NCBI GenBank assembly: GCA_030549495.1
Contig: JAUIRK010000894.1
Coordinates: forward strand, 1-64,000
DNA length: 64,000 nt
Source of the DNA: Nectonema munidae
Taxonomy: Eukaryota > Nematomorpha > Nectonematoida > Nectonematidae
Direction of reading: 5' to 3'
Shown here: positions 9,744 through 20,900 of the stretch, piece by piece
Layout: every line of letters begins with the position of its first letter
How positions within the stretch are numbered: the stretch's first letter is position 1
Translations under genes and position numbers: made by a program
The notes under the pieces: model-generated
What the model saw: only the letters and a program-made list of their open reading frames with translations
Told to the model about the DNA's origin: nothing
Databases searched by the model: none

Positions 9744-11060
9744 TCAGCAAATATCATAATTATAATTCGTAAGTAGGTATTTGCAAACATTCTCGTCATT
9801 AAAGTTGCGATTTTTAGCAATATGTTTAGGAAAACTTCTTTCTACTTTTATTGATGTGGCTTGTCCATTTTGAAGTAAAGAGTGTATGAAAGAGCTAATA
9901 TCAGACTTTGTTCTCTTCATAATTTTCTCAACGTCGTTATCTTCTAATCTTTTCTGAATGTATATATTTAAATCACACCCATCTTTTGGTATGTTCAGTT
10001 GTGATAAATCTTTATATTCTTTCTGAACAGAATAACCTTTATATTTGCATTTTTCAACCAAATCCAGTAAAGGTTTGTACTTCAAAATTTCTTTCAAATC
10101 GTTCGGTAAAGAAGAAACAACAAGGCTTTTTTTGCTCTATCAATAATAAGTTCAGCATCAGAGAAGTCCAACACAATTCTTTTGACTTCAACAAACTTTT
10201 TGACATACCAAAATATTAGATGGCTGACTTTAACCAGAATGCCCATCTAGTTACAATGGGTTTAGGTGGTAAGCCTATTTCGTTGAAAATCTTTTGTCTC
10301 TCTTTGTTCTTAACTATCAACATTTTGATGCTAGCTCTCAAATTATCTACACTTTCAAATTTTTATGTCACATTAAAACAACATTTATGCAATCAATGTG
10401 CTAAGCCTAAAACATGAAACAAACAGGGGTACAAAATTTTTAATGTTTTTCCAGCTTTTTTCATGTTGGTTGCTGCATCACTAATGAGAAGCACAAAATT
10501 TTCTCTTCATATTGCTAAGTACTTAATTTTGTCATCAACTATTTGAGTACTTTTTTTGACTATTTACTGAAGTAGAACAGCAAACATAATAAATTAAATA
10601 CGCATTATTTGGTAAACTTAGATCTCCAACCAAAGCATTTACATAATACTTATTTCCAAATGAGGACTCATCTATAATTAGAAATAAAAAACTAATTTTT
10701 ACTTTTTCTTTGATACTTTCTTTTATATTTTCTGCAAGACTTGTAATGTAATATCGACAAGAATTTGCATTTGGACAATTGTATCCCATATATTTGAACA
10801 TCAAAGGATGATTCCATTTATTCAAAGGTATATTTGCTGACAAAAAAGATTCTGTTACTTTCTTTACAAAGTTATTACCACTAATAAACGCTAGATCAGA
10901 AGAAGTAGCAAATTTTGAATTCCTTTTAGTTGAATGTTTTTCTATGACTTTCAACAAAAAAATATTTGCTGTGCTTCCTTTTGCTTGACTCACTATATGC
11001 TTTTTGACGCAGTCAGTATTCAAGCACAAATTGCAAAAATAGTAATATATAAAAAAATTT
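9744..11060 (-). pseudogene. hAT (CGBP1-like) transposase, nearly full length but broken
   Basis: Minus strand. A BED-type finger (FCNLC, then CVKKHIVSQ; about 11045-10985) is followed by the CGBP1-like segment ESFLSANIPLNKWNHPL (about 10850-10800). Next come SFLFLIIDESSFGNKYYVNAL (10695-10635) in parts, DAATNMKKAGKTLKILYP (10480-10430), PIVTRWAFWLKS (about 10270) and a dimerisation end, IKVERSFPKHIAKNRNF (9865-9800). The C-terminal 118 codons (9744-10097) and the N-terminal 164 codons (10535-11029) are each open; the middle has several stops or shifts. The family is known as a DNA transposase, and in vertebrates one member became CGBP1. This copy cannot encode a full enzyme. Confidence 0.85.
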
Positions 11061-11279
11061 CATAACTTATATGTAAACTTATTGTTTTTTTCACATCAAT
11101 TTTTGTTCAGAAAAAAAATGAACAAAAACAAGCAAAAAAATATATTTTTGGAAAACATAAAAATTTTGTAACTGAAAAAATAACTATTGCGTAAATGGCG
11201 TTAAAAATTGATAAAATTTTAATTTCCACAAAATAATAGTTATAGCGCGTAAATTTATTTTAAAAAGAAAACTCTTCAG

Positions 11280-12260
11280 GAACAATTCAAGCAGAGTGCT
11301 TTAGAATGAGCTTTGCAATTAGTATAGCTTCACATTTCTCACATTTTTTTACTGTTCTGCTATACGCTTCAAAATGCATTGTGAACAAGTAGCCCTTTTT
11401 TGATGTTCATGGTTCACATTCAATTCTTTTTTCGTAATCGTGTACTTTATCTCCAAAGGCAACTGTAGGACCTATATACGTTCTTATCATTTTATTCGCT
11501 GAATCCTCCCCTCCCCTCCTTTGAATTCATTGTAAGCCGGTAAACGTTTTGGTTTTGAAGTAGGATTGCTGATCTTGACATTTTTATGCTGAGAGGATAG
11601 GGTATAAATCTTCTATTAGGAGACGCATTACCGCATAAGGATACTTTTACTCTGTTCACCACATAGCAAATTCATGACTCTTATAAAAGCTATTTGTATA
11701 TACGCCACAACCGGACGGAATGTTGCTTTCTTGAATAAGCCTTTTTGAAATATTCAAACTTGAAAAATAAGTTTTATCTATACCAATCAACTTACCTATA
11801 TTTCAGGTTTATGTAAATGTTGAAAAACTTTTAGCCATTTAGATGATAAAATTTGATCCCATAGTGACCAGGCTTTTTGGGATCGTAGATCTTGAGTAGA
11901 CAATTACCTCTGAAGATAACTCAAACAAAAATTAGTTGCTCATCTATTGTAACTATACGGAATGTGGTATCAAATACTGAGAAAAGACTTTGAAAAAGAT
12001 CCTGTAATTTTTAAATGAGGACGAGTTTATCGGAATAGTCTCTTTTTTCTTTATCATCAAATCTCAAGAACACGTGGATTAAGTTGAGCATATCCCTTCC
12101 TAACCATGATTTCAAAAATGGACTGCCACACTTTGAGAATAAATCTGAAAGCTTAATTATTTGATAGCCATGTGTTGTCCCAAGCAAATTAACGCACCCA
12201 AATAGGATAAACGATGGTGTACACTAAATTTTTATATCAATGAAAGAGATGCAAATATTT
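11280..12260 (-). pseudogene. piggyBac transposase relic
   Basis: Minus strand. Recognisable pieces in order: RDMLNLIHVFLRFDD (about 12100-12055), a core TIDEQLI (about 11950) followed by RGNCLLKIYDPKKPGHYGIK (about 11915-11860), and a C-terminal cysteine cluster, RATCSQCILK then KKCEKCEAIL (about 11395-11310). The order matches the piggyBac DDE domain plus C-terminal zinc-binding region. Many stops and frame changes lie between the pieces, and it is clearly older than the copy at 42 kb. The flanking TTAA sites and N-terminus could not be fixed. Confidence 0.65.
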
Positions 12261-14450
12261 AGGATTTTATGTTCTGAAATTGATAAAATAAAAAAAATGA
12301 AAGAACTTACTTTCAGCATCCATTTTAGACAAAGTGTTTGAAAAAATGTAGGAAATTAGATGGGAATCAAAAAATAAATTAAAGATCAATAAAATATCTT
12401 TTATCTTTTTAGCTACTCGATTAAGACAGAAAGTTCCTATTTCAGATAGAACTCACACCCCCTGCTGCCAAAGCGAGTTTATAGCCTATACAACCATTGA
12501 GGCTGAAACTTGAGCATTTAAAATGATATAAGAAAAGTACAATATTTTAACAAAAAAAAAAACTTGTTTAAGTAAAAAATGCATCATAACTTGAATTAAA
12601 GCGAAATAAGGTGATTTGGTTAGATAAATAAGTTATAAATATTTTATCGCTTTCGTTATCCAGGGTATGAAGGTTCATTATTGATTTGAATGGTGTGGAG
12701 TAAATTGCCATATGTGCGTGGTGTTAAAAGCAAAGTCATTGCACTTTATAAGATTACTATATAAAATGCATACTCTATCGGATGTTGCCCTGAAAATTCA
12801 GGATCTCCAAGGTTAAGAACTCATTCTCCACGTGATTCTATTTAATTCTTCTGCCTTTCTCTCCAGCCTCTTTAATTTCGTGTCTTGAAAAAGGATTTTT
12901 TCCAGCTCTGATGATGATAATAATAATCTTTCAAGTTTAAGATGAGTCTTTTTTCATTGACTACTTACTTATGTTGAACAAAATGTTCATAACCTTTCTG
13001 TCTTACGTGCATTATTGCGTCTGCATGAATAAATGTGTGTACAATGTACATAATGATGGATATGTTTTTGATTCTATTTGCATAAAATATAGCATATTTC
13101 AAAAGGCATCTATCTACGTGCTAGTAAGCAAATTAAGAGTGACATTTGCCGAAGGCGTATTTTCGATTCTCTAATAAATGATTGTCACGCACAACAGATA
13201 TATATATATATATATGGATGCAGGCAGAAGCACGACGAATATACTCAAAATCTTCTTCATATACGCATTCTACCTAGACAACGCACCATTTTTCGATCAT
13301 TGTGCTGAAGCTTGACAAAACACAGCCAAAAAAGGGATTAAAATTCAATGAATCAAGATTGTATTTAAACATCGTATTCCCAACTCATTTACTTATTCCG
13401 GTGGTTGAAAAGATTCCTTATGAAAGCTTAAAAAAATTTCTCCAAGAAAGTAATTTACCTTTTTTCATTTTATATCCTTTTTTTTAAAAATTAAAAGTTT
13501 GTTTTTGCTAATGTTTTACAACATATTTTTACATGCTCGTATATGTTAGTTCAATAATTATATTTTTTAGCAAAATTATTAGTTAACTATAAAATTGATT
13601 CATTTGATTGATAACTAGTTAGTTAGCCTGTTAATTAGTTGACATATTATTAAAATATATCCTTTATTTGTTTCTAATATGTTTTTTATTTGGTTTTTAG
13701 TGATTTTTTTAAAAAAAATACTAATCAACCCTTTGCGGATCAGAATGACATGTGTGTTCCAAGAAATGAAAATTATCTACTTTTTAAATATATAAAATTC
13801 AATTGAAATAGAAAACAGATTAGGAGCGTTAAACATTCTAATAACTTATAATTAATCTTCTCTTCCAAGAACTTGATAAAATAAAGCTACCAACCTGCTT
13901 TAAAAGGAGTGCTATTAGAAAACAAAAATTGACTTTATTGACTCTTAACTGACCTAGTTTTGATATAAATTTAAAAGAAGTCAATTATTATATATTGAAT
14001 TTCTCATGGATAAACATATAAGTTCTGGGTTTTTTGAACGGATTCAATTTTAAACGCTTTTATTTCAATTTTCTCTGACCCATATATTTGACGGTTGAAT
14101 AACCAAAAATAACCCTTTTTCTATGGTCCACGAAAAATTTCTATGGTCCATTTTGGCCATGTGTAAATTGTAGTTGATAATTGTGATATTTCTCTAAAAT
14201 TTTTATATCAAATCTAAGTAAGCGCTTACACATATAGGAAAAAGTAGGCAGTTTGCTGATAAGATATTTATTCACTTTTGGAAAGTTTTGCTCTGTCTCT
14301 TTATGAAAGAGTATTCTTCTGTTGAATGCCATATGGATTCAAAAATAGAGATAAAAAAATTTGAAGAGAAAATACTCAACTATAAGAGTAAGCGACATTG
14401 GAAGATATTGAAGGGGCAAATAAAATTGCATTGAGATGATATAATCTCAA
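12261..14450. other. No gene seen; AT-rich DNA with repeat copies
   Basis: No convincing coding sequence. It holds a (TA)n run at 13198-13215, TTAGTTAGT-type low-complexity sequence at 13545-13660, and two short dispersed repeats. One is near 13724-13870 (CAACCCTTTGCGGATCAGAATGAC, given in two parts: CAACCCTTTGCGG and ATCAGAATGAC). The other, reversed, ends near 14104 (CCATATATTTGACGGTTGAA). Confidence 0.5.
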
Positions 14451-14609
14451 TTCGTGAGTAAGGTTGCTTAGATACTGAGTTTCGATAACTCAAGGTCTTG
14501 GGTTCGATCTCCCACCAAGCCTACTTTCCTCATAGTTCGATACAAGCGACGCAAGTGTGCCTTCTCGATGAAAACACGAAACGGTACCTCTACCTCTCTT
14601 TCTACCTCG
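14451..14609 (+). repeat. tRNA-derived SINE, copy A
   Basis: A tRNA-like head starts near GTGAGTAAGGTTGCTTAGA. It has a perfect 5-bp anticodon stem (TGAGT, TTCGATA loop, ACTCA) and a T arm containing the pol III B box GGTTCGATCTC. A non-tRNA body follows: CTCATAGTTCGATACAAGCG, then GTGCCTTCTCGATGAAAACA. Copy B at 59158-59307 is the reverse complement through head and body, which shows this is a dispersed family rather than a lone tRNA gene. The loop would read CGA, suggesting a tRNA-Ser-like ancestor (inference). Confidence 0.8.
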
Positions 14610-14649
14610 GAATACATTAATTAATGAGGTAGAATTAGTCAAGAAATAT

Positions 14650-15129
14650 TTGAATCATAGTCACAGCGTGATTGGAGCAAAAAGTAAGTGCAAAAGTTGC
14701 TACCTCCAATATGAAAGAAGAAGCTTTTTCAAATCAAACGTCTTTTCACCCAATCCTATAACTGAAGCACGAATGAACGTTCTTATTGGTAGAAATGTTA
14801 GACGATGGAGAGGTGTTGAGGCTAATCATTCGCCAATACCCCAAACAAACATCGACTTCTCTGCACCTCAAAAATATTCTAAATTTGAGAACAAATCAAC
14901 TTTTTTAGATAGGATGAAGTTAAAAGCATTTCAATTTCGGCAACAGAACATGCCCTTGAAGTTTGGCAGTGTTCAAATAGGGGGTCTAGAAGAAACTTGT
15001 AAAAATTGCGCTGCTATATTTTTCAATCATATAATTTGTATCTACAAAAAAGAATTTTGTATTCCAAAGGTGTTTGTTCTTCACTTGATAAGACTCAAAA
15101 CAACTTTAAGCAAATTTTCAAAAAATTAA
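14650..15129 (+). other. Open frame of 159 codons, unassigned
   Basis: It starts MNHSHSVIGAKSKCKSC directly after SINE copy A. A KCKSC pair and a later CKNCAA pair are spaced like zinc ligands, and the stretch RRWRGVEANHSP is basic. I found no family match by eye, no partner copy in the window and no clear splice signals. It could be a host exon, a transposon remnant or chance. The region from 15130 to 16256 shows nothing recognisable. Confidence 0.2.
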
Positions 15130-16256
15130 AAAAAAAATTATAAATGAGAACACATATAAAGCAGGCCTTTAAAAAACTGCTCATGACGCATTCTTGAAGA
15201 ATACAAGAAGGATTTCAAGTTCCATATGACAAAGATGTCAGATTTAGTTTAATTGAGAAGTTTTGTATCGCTATTGCTCTTCTATACCAATAAACGATAT
15301 TTTAAAAATATGTACATTCGACGCATGAAGAAAAACAATGTGTTTTAAATTTTTAATAGAATCTTGGAGCGTTTATAATAATAAATGCTTGAAAGGAAGT
15401 TCACGTACCATCAAAAACTTGGAAAAACTTCAGTACACATTGGTTAAAAGCTTAGCTATAGCCACTGTTTATCAAAGCGCTGGGAGATTCATCCAATTTC
15501 TAAAAATGGAGAAATGAAAAAGCTAAAATAAAAGTGCAAAAATTGACACAAAAAAGAGATGTTTGAAAAATACTTATTTTACATTTAGTAAAGGATTGCG
15601 ATTCATCAAAAAGAATGACACTTTTTTGTTATATCATTTGAACTTATGCACTGTAGTAAATAAATTATTTTTGTATCATTATGAAAAATAAAATAAAATA
15701 GAATTGTTTTTTGTCTGATTATTATCATTTCTTAAAAACTAAAATATCCAAATACTTTTGTTTCCAAGAATCAAATGATCTGAGACCAAATTGTTTGGGA
15801 GTGAATAGTCCGGGAGTAAACTCGCTAGAACCTAAATGTCGTAATGTCAAAAAAGTTAATAAAATTGGCGTATTTTGTTTCAAGAATTTTTATGGAGTTT
15901 ATTGTCCCATATCTAATGAAAAGTCTTTTACCGAGATTGATTCTCTTGTTTTTTTGGTTATAAGGCATCTTGCTTGAGTAATTCTTCGTTCAATGTTATG
16001 AACAACTCCCTCAAAAAGTATGTCATTCGTGTTTGAGGCACAAGGAACTTCTAAATTTTTTTACTTCGACAGCCTAAACTTTATATTTTTTTATAAATCC
16101 TTTTAACTTCTGAATTCTCTTTTTTAAATTCTAAATTGTCTTTTTTTTTAATTGGACTAAAATTTCCCTTTTTTTTATTATATATTGTAGAAAAAATATG
16201 GGCATTTAAATTTTGATAATTGTATTTTTTAAATTTATATCATTTTATAGTTTTTT

Positions 16257-16430
16257 ACACCTTATCAGACAGTGTCTACTTATCGATTAAAATATTCGAA
16301 AAAAATAAATTAATTAAACTTAGTTGATAAAATAAAATTTTGACTTAATTGTTTTCATATTTAATAAAATGTTTTTTGGTATAATATTTTTTATCATAAC
16401 GAGATCAAAAAATATTATCTGATAAGGTGT
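16257..16430. mobile_element. Small MITE-like element with 13-bp inverted ends
   Basis: ACACCTTATCAGA at 16257-16269 is the exact reverse complement of TCTGATAAGGTGT at 16418-16430, enclosing 174 bp of AT-rich non-coding DNA. No target duplication is obvious, so the transposon family is unknown. Confidence 0.4.
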
Positions 16431-16862
16431 GAAATGGAATGTTTAATATTGTTGCCATCTCAAACTATAAAATCATATTTAATTCAAAAAATATTATTAT
16501 TAAAATTTAAATACTCACTTTTCCTCTAACAATATATAAAAGAGGTAAAATTTTAATCCACTTCAAAAAAATTTGAAGACAAATTCGAACTTAAAAAAAA
16601 TGGACACTTTAGAACTTAAAATGGTTTAAATATACCAATAACAACGATGAATTCCTATTCTGAAATTATAATATTATAATTTATATTTATAATTATAATT
16701 ATATATTTATAATTTATATTATTCTGAATCTTTTTTCGTTTTTGGTTTTATTCGCCCCCCCCCCCCTTTACCCTCCCCTCTTTCCAACTTTTCACTATAT
16801 CTTCTCTTATATTATATATTTACCCATTGTTAACATTTACCATATAATAGATATATAATAGG

Positions 16863-17410
16863 CCAGCTGTTTTCACACCCCCCCCCCTCCCGGAAGTAGA
16901 GCGTATGAGCGCATAAACGTTTTTTAGAGTGGAAGTTTCCCTAGTAGGTATATCGTAACCATTAGAGACATTCATATTGTTTTAGCTCTTTTCTATATTC
17001 TAAGCGAATTTGCCTCATCAACTTCCTCCTTTAATTCCTTTCTACTTGGGCTCTCATGTTTCCTCTCTTCTCTTCACTCTTGATCGACTCCATCTTCTTC
17101 ATTTGGCGTGTGCCTTCTTGCTCAATCTTCTTCCATTTTGATCTGAAGCCTGAAAACTTAATTTTACTATTTTGTAGTTTTCCACCTTCCTGTTATTTTT
17201 TGCTTTCAAATTGTCATTGAAACAGTTTTACTTTGGACTTCTTCAACAAAGTTAGTCAAATACTCACAATTTTCTTTGTTCAAACTACGAATTTCAACTC
17301 TTACGGGGTCTTATTCAACTTTCATTTTAGCCTTGCTTTCTTTTTCCTCAAGTTGTCGACGTCTTCCTTGCTTTTCTAAATGTACAATGACAGCTTTCAT
17401 TTGTTATACC
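16863..17410 (-). pseudogene. Decayed third copy of the lysine-rich palindrome gene
   Basis: Minus-strand similarity to the 4745-5299 gene and its 3' flank. The AAGTTTCCCTAGTAGGTATA block at 16941 corresponds to AAGTATCCCCAGTAGGTATA at 4478. The stretch from the conserved C-terminus (TCTATATTCTAAGCGAATTTG in reverse; about 16990) through the TTGATCGACTCCAT block (about 17080) follows in order. The 21-bp repeat block of the 3' flank is missing and several stops interrupt the frame. Only one orientation is present, so the single gene may be the ancestral unit and the palindrome a later inverted duplication. Confidence 0.75.
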
Positions 17411-17917
17411 TCAATCAATGATTTGTATTTCTAAGTTTCTTCAAATCCTTTTCAAAATGGATGAGATTAACTGTTTTGTTAGGGGATTTCTTTTTGTAGA
17501 CACGAAGTTTTATGAAAATTGTTGCAGTTTAATAAAATTTTTGTTTGACAAAAATGTCTATCGGCTAAATGTCCGCGTACCGCCTATTTATTGCATAACT
17601 TTTTTACTGCATATTCTATTTATACCTATTCAAATTCTGGGGCGGTCCTATAATATCCAAAACTGGACTGGACTAGACCGTCTATTGTTTAAACCGGACC
17701 GAACCGCACTCTAGTATATTACGACAGAAAGTAAGGCGCAGACTTGACCATGAACAGGTCTATTTGTCACTGCATAAGTTAGATAAATAACAAATCATTG
17801 GCTTAATTTTTCTTTATTTATAGAAAGAAAGGGGATGTAAACGATATATTGCTTTTACTTCAAAGTTTTTAATGCCTTTTAGACTAAAGACACAAACTTT
17901 TCAAATTCTTCGACAAG

Positions 17918-17998
17918 ATGATGTCAAATAAAGAGGATATTGTGATGAAGAATCCAGAAGAAAAAGATCCACAACCAAATCATAATCTACAAGAAAAT
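17918..17998 (+). CDS. CNT exon 1 (tentative N-terminus)
   Basis: ATG ATG at 17918 opens a hydrophilic 27-residue stretch ([18 protein letters not shown] and so on) ending before a weak donor, AAT|GTAAAA, in phase 0. That joins in frame to exon 2. A charged cytoplasmic N-terminus is usual for CNTs, but nothing in the sequence is family-specific, so the choice rests on phase and composition. The upstream DNA (17420-17917) shows no other gene. Confidence 0.4.
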
Positions 17999-20900
17999 GT
18001 AAAACCTTATATATTTATACTTAAAGATACTTCAAAATTTCCAGTTAAAAATACTCGCACATATATGAAATCGCTTCCTCACCCAAACACTTGCGAAATG
18101 TATATGACTTGGGGCGCCTACTTTTATTACAAATTGAAACTTTTTCATTACTTTAATTTTTATAACTTTATTCTCTACATTTTTTAATTTTTTATAACTC
18201 TAAAAAAGCTAAAATATTTTTAATTGTTATTTAGTTCATATGATTAAACAAATAAAGTGATTTTAAATTATTTATTTTACTCTATCAGACGGACGAACGA
18301 ACTAATAAACGAACCGCTACTGAGGACCTATGATAGCAAAACCTAGAAGGCATTGCCGTCCTCCTTAGTGTAATTAGTAGTTAACAAAAAAGATTAGTTA
18401 ATGAATAATAATTATATGCAAATTAGTTCTTCTTATTAACCAATATATTAAATACATAAAATATACTATACTAGTGACCAAGTAAAGCTATATATAAAAA
18501 ATTTGATGCTAGAGTTATTCCCTAGCTAAAGACATACTTATTGACACAAAAAGATTACATTTTTATTTTGCTTTTAGCTATTAAGTTTTAACACCATCTA
18601 ATTTTTTAGTAACAGACATTTAACACTAGACGCTGCGTTTCTCAGTTCATGCAACTAATCCCAAAATGAGAAACTATGTTTAAAACAAGTTTTCACATAA
18701 GTCCTATATAATGTAAGTAAATATAACTAGCATAATTGATTAGTGTATGTATTCAGATAGAAAAAATAAACTCAGCTCTTTATCGATTTAAAAAAACACA
18801 CTGCTTCATTATTTTCATGAAAAATTTCCAACATTGAACAAGGGAAGACAAAATTTGATTGACAGAGAGACAATGAAACTACTAAACTTTTTCAAAAGTT
18901 TATAATGATATTCAAATTGAAGGATAATAACCCCCTATATTTATTCAATATACCTCAACTCAAATCAGATGCACATTTTTGCAAAAAATGTCCTTTAAAT
19001 TTATGATATTGTAACCTTGAGAGATAATTATGTAGAAACAATACTTTGATATTCGAAGTTAACTAAGTATACTGATTTGTCTAAATTTTAGGCATATGTG
19101 CTCGATATGTAGGCATAATGTTGATTATAACATTCCGCCAACTTGTATTACTGTTTCAAAATATTTAAGGAAAAATAATAATAACAAAAAATGAAGGAAA
19201 AACGAAGGAAAAGATATTATAATTTTTGTAAAATCAGTTTGTGTGTTAGATGATATGTTAAATATCCAATAATAATTGAATCCTGGATTTATTTCAACGA
19301 AGAAGTGCACATTTTTTTCCAATTAGGTAGTTCCAGTGTATGCTTGTTAGAATCAAGTTGAGCACTAGATAGTAGTTTCCAGAGTCTGAAGCGTGCGTGT
19401 TATGATTCCATCCATCTCTATAAACTGTCTTCATATAACATGAAATTATATCAATTATTGTAAATCAATATATATCAAGTTATTGATATGGAGTTAACAT
19501 TGCCATCCACTCCTTGCTAGTGGGATGAAAAGGTTAAGTTGATCCTAGATTCATGGCTAGGCATAACCAGCATATCTGAAAGGATGGACTGCGAACATCA
19601 CAAACAAACTTCACCTAGTTAGTTAATTAATAATTTAGTCAGTTAATCAATTAAATAGTTAGTTAATTTGCAGAAGTTAAGGTTAAACCCTAAATCACTT
19701 AGTCCACCCAAGTTTTCTCTATTTTGTCATCTAGATTTCTCTCTCGACAAGATCTTCATTGACAATAGAACCATATGGGCAGTAATCGAGACTCAAATAT
19801 AAAAAAAATCCTTAAACTTTCGTTTCACTGTTTGAATTAGTCATTGAAATATTCTTCTTCGCCTTCTTCAATGATTCTTTTCAAATATTTTTTTTCCAAT
19901 TTTTAGCCAGTAGGAAAAACAAAAGGAATCTCACAAATGCTCAACAGACTCAACTTCTTTTACTCCAAACTCTACGAAAAGTTAATCACGGAGAGAACAA
20001 AGAATATTTTATACTGCACGCTTAAAGGTTTGTAAAAATCATTATTGCCAATATTATTCTTATCAGTCATGTTTGTAGTGTGATGTACCACATTTTTTAC
20101 TCCCATGACTCGATGTAGAATATGAGTCTAAGTGCCGATGTTTCGACAAAATAGTTTGAAAAACATTAGATAAATTAAATTTGCCATATGTGTCCAGGCT
20201 CAGAGCTGCATCCTATCGTGGTAGATGATATAAACGCAAACTAAAGTTGAGTGCCTTATACACTACATATGTGTGTCTAAAATTTATAAAACGACTACTT
20301 CTAATATTCCTGAATAGCTACAAGTAGAAATGGATGCGAAATTTTGATAAAAAATGTATCTTGTTACAGAGAGTTGTGGGGGGGGGCATTTGGCTTTACC
20401 CACCCTCTCCCTCTTTCTCAAAATGAAGGTTTGCATTCCAATTTAGTTGAGATAGTTGTTTTTGTGAATAGATATTACAGTATTAGAAATTCAAAGTTCC
20501 TTTTAAAAGAACTTGATTAATAATAACGGCGTAGTTTTGATTATTTATTTTTAAACATTTTCGTGTTTAAAATGACGGTAACGAGGACTTAAAAATGTTT
20601 AGATTAAAAAATTTAGACGAAATTTGATTAAAGATCTTGATTAGGAGAACAAAACTGCCTAAAAATATTTTTCATTGAGAATATAAATATAGAGCAAACT
20701 TATAATAAGGAAACACTTAAGGAAACCAATAAAAGTGTTCTTTGTGAACCCGTCTGTTGCTTAAAAATGATCGAATAAAATTAACCAGGAAAAATTGTGC
20801 AAAATTGAAACTGATGAACAGGTAGTAACATTGGCAAAATGGATAGAAAAATTTGATGAATTTTGAGTTCGCTTCATTAAATTCTTGCCATAATTACATT

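Noticed and set aside
13198-13215. CRISPR-like or satellite array
   Set aside because: Only a simple (TA)n run. No regularly spaced direct repeats occur anywhere, and CRISPR is not expected in a eukaryotic window.
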